Part shown: in pieces, positions 15,090-15,825 of the stretch
Layout of the letters: each line of letters opens with the position of its first letter
Numbering within the stretch: position 1 is the stretch's first letter
Source: Leptospirillum sp.
GTDB lineage: Bacteria; Nitrospirota; Leptospirillia; Leptospirillales; Leptospirillaceae
Assembly: GCA_027343785.1 (NCBI GenBank)
Contig: DAHWKF010000099.1
Span: 1-15,825, forward strand
Direction of reading: 5' to 3'
DNA: 15,825 nt
Position numbers and translations under genes: made by a program
The notes under the pieces: generated by a model
The model's input: the letters and a program-made list of their open reading frames with translations, nothing else
Told to the model about the DNA's origin: nothing
Databases searched by the model: none

Positions 15090-15536
15090 ATGAACCGGAA
15101 CCTTTTTTCGGCCCTTTTCCTCGAAAAAACCGTCATGTTCATCATCCTGGTCCTGATCGTGCTCGTTGCGTCATTCAATATTATCAGCACGCTGACCATG
15201 ATCGTCATGGAAAAAGGAAAGGAAATCGCCATCCTCAAAACGATGGGGGCCACCGAAGGCCAGATCCGGAAAATCTTTATGATCGATGGTCTGCTGATCG
15301 GTCTTTTGGGAACTTCACTGGGGCTTCCTATCGGCTATCTCATCACGTTTCTTCTGGAACACTTCTACCGTCTTCCCAATGACGTCTATTTTGTCAGCCA
15401 CATCCCTGTCATCATCCGGTTTCGAGACATTTTTTCAGTGGCCGTTTCCGCGATCGGAATCAGTTTTCTGGCAACCCTCTACCCCTCATCCAAGGCCGCC
15501 CGGCTGGATCCGATCCAGTCCCTGAGGTACGAGTGA
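15090..15536 (+). CDS. lolC: Lipoprotein-releasing permease LolC/LolE, C-terminal part (FtsX-like domain)
   Basis: This frame is the direct, same-frame continuation after the TGA. It holds the FtsX-like permease end: membrane segments at about residues 14-38 (VMFIILVLIVLVASFNIIS), 66-93 and 115-137. The cytoplasmic coupling helix EKGKEIAILKTMGAT lies between the first two and would contact LolD. It ends with the family terminus YPSSKAARLDPIQSLRYE. The ATG at 15090 is the first start codon after the stop but has no good ribosome site, so independent translation looks unlikely unless ribosomes restart after the TGA. Sequence conservation up to the last residue argues that the stop is recent or artificial. 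lolD overlaps the stop by 4 bases. Confidence 0.8.
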   Translation: MNRNLFSALFLEKTVMFIILVLIVLVASFNIISTLTMIVMEKGKEIAILKTMGATEGQIRKIFMIDGLLIGLLGTSLGLPIGYLITFLLEHFYRLPNDVYFVSHIPVIIRFRDIFSVAVSAIGISFLATLYPSSKAARLDPIQSLRYE

Positions 15537-15825
15537 ACCGGGGGATGTCCGTTGTCACGCGGAATCTCGTCAAAAACTACCCGATGGGAACGGGAGAGGT
15601 TTCTGTCCTGAAGGGGATCTCACTCGAAATTGCCGCGGGCGAACTGGTGGCCCTGACGGGTGAATCGGGGGCAGGCAAGAGCACCCTTCTGCATATTCTG
15701 GGAACAGTCGACCGGTCATCGGGCGGGACAGTCCTGATCGGTGAGAAAAACCTGGAGGCCGAGCCGGAACGTGTCCGGGCCAACTTCCGGAACCGTTCCA
15801 TCGGGTTCATCTTCCAGTTCCACCA
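15533..15825 (+). CDS. lolD: Lipoprotein-releasing ABC transporter ATPase LolD, N-terminal part (runs off the right edge)
   Basis: LolD powers LolC/E. The 97 codons present cover the start of an ABC ATPase: RNLVKNYPMGTGEVSVLKGI, the Walker A GESGAGKST at about residues 43-51 and the Q-loop with the LolD-like FQFHH at about 93-97. FQFHH is typical of LolD rather than MacB or FtsE. The GTG at 15533 overlaps the lolC stop (GTGA) and has GAGG 5 bases upstream; an ATG at 15545 is possible but has a G-run too close to serve as a ribosome site. The signature motif, Walker B and H-loop are beyond the window. Confidence 0.9.
   Translation, partial: MNRGMSVVTRNLVKNYPMGTGEVSVLKGISLEIAAGELVALTGESGAGKSTLLHILGTVDRSSGGTVLIGEKNLEAEPERVRANFRNRSIGFIFQFH

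Noticed and set aside
15069..15110. Selenocysteine insertion at the lolC TGA
   Set aside because: No convincing SECIS-like hairpin is visible just downstream, and LolC is not a known selenoprotein; Trp is the usual residue in relatives.

Overview
The window (about 55% GC by eye) is ordinary chromosomal DNA from a Gram-negative (diderm) bacterium. That rests on an LPS-export permease pair (lptF, lptG) and a lipoprotein-release transporter (lolC, lolD). The dense, overlapping gene layout, the many GTG/TTG starts and the protein flavour resemble Nitrospirota, possibly Leptospirillum. This taxonomic guess is an inference, not something proven from the sequence. No mobile element, CRISPR array, rRNA or tRNA was seen, and no gap between genes exceeds about 210 bases.

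Minus strand, 1-3016. A small c-type cytochrome gene (start near 3016) is followed by a group read leftwards: an AlaC-like aminotransferase (2414 to 1215), a secreted protein of unknown function that overlaps it by 4 bases (1218 to 574), and the N-terminal 158 codons of homoserine dehydrogenase (474 to beyond base 1). A good sigma70-type promoter (2516-2545) precedes the aminotransferase, so amino-acid synthesis here looks like one transcription unit.

Plus strand, 3225-11640. Transcription diverges from a roughly 208-base region. The genes in order are a 209-residue protein with a TrkA-C-like C-terminus, a SAM methyltransferase, a DUF5069-like protein, miaB (tRNA modification), lptF and lptG (LPS export), hemH (ferrochelatase with a C-terminal cysteine cluster) and a GH133-type glycogen debranching enzyme. 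Most joints are under 30 bases or overlap, so this is probably one long operon or a few nested ones.

Plus strand, 11674-15825. A strong promoter lies almost on top of the mtnA start and predicts a leaderless or near-leaderless mRNA. mtnA is followed by lysS, then lolC (4-base overlap) and lolD (4-base overlap, cut by the window end). lolC carries an in-frame TGA at 15069-15071, at a place where relatives usually have tryptophan, while the reading frame continues intact to the normal C-terminus.

No new multi-gene system is evident. The items most worth a second look are the interrupted lolC, the leaderless mtnA start, the ferrochelatase cysteine tail, the TrkA-C-like protein without its usual partner domains, and a perfect 10-bp inverted repeat inside the homoserine dehydrogenase gene.
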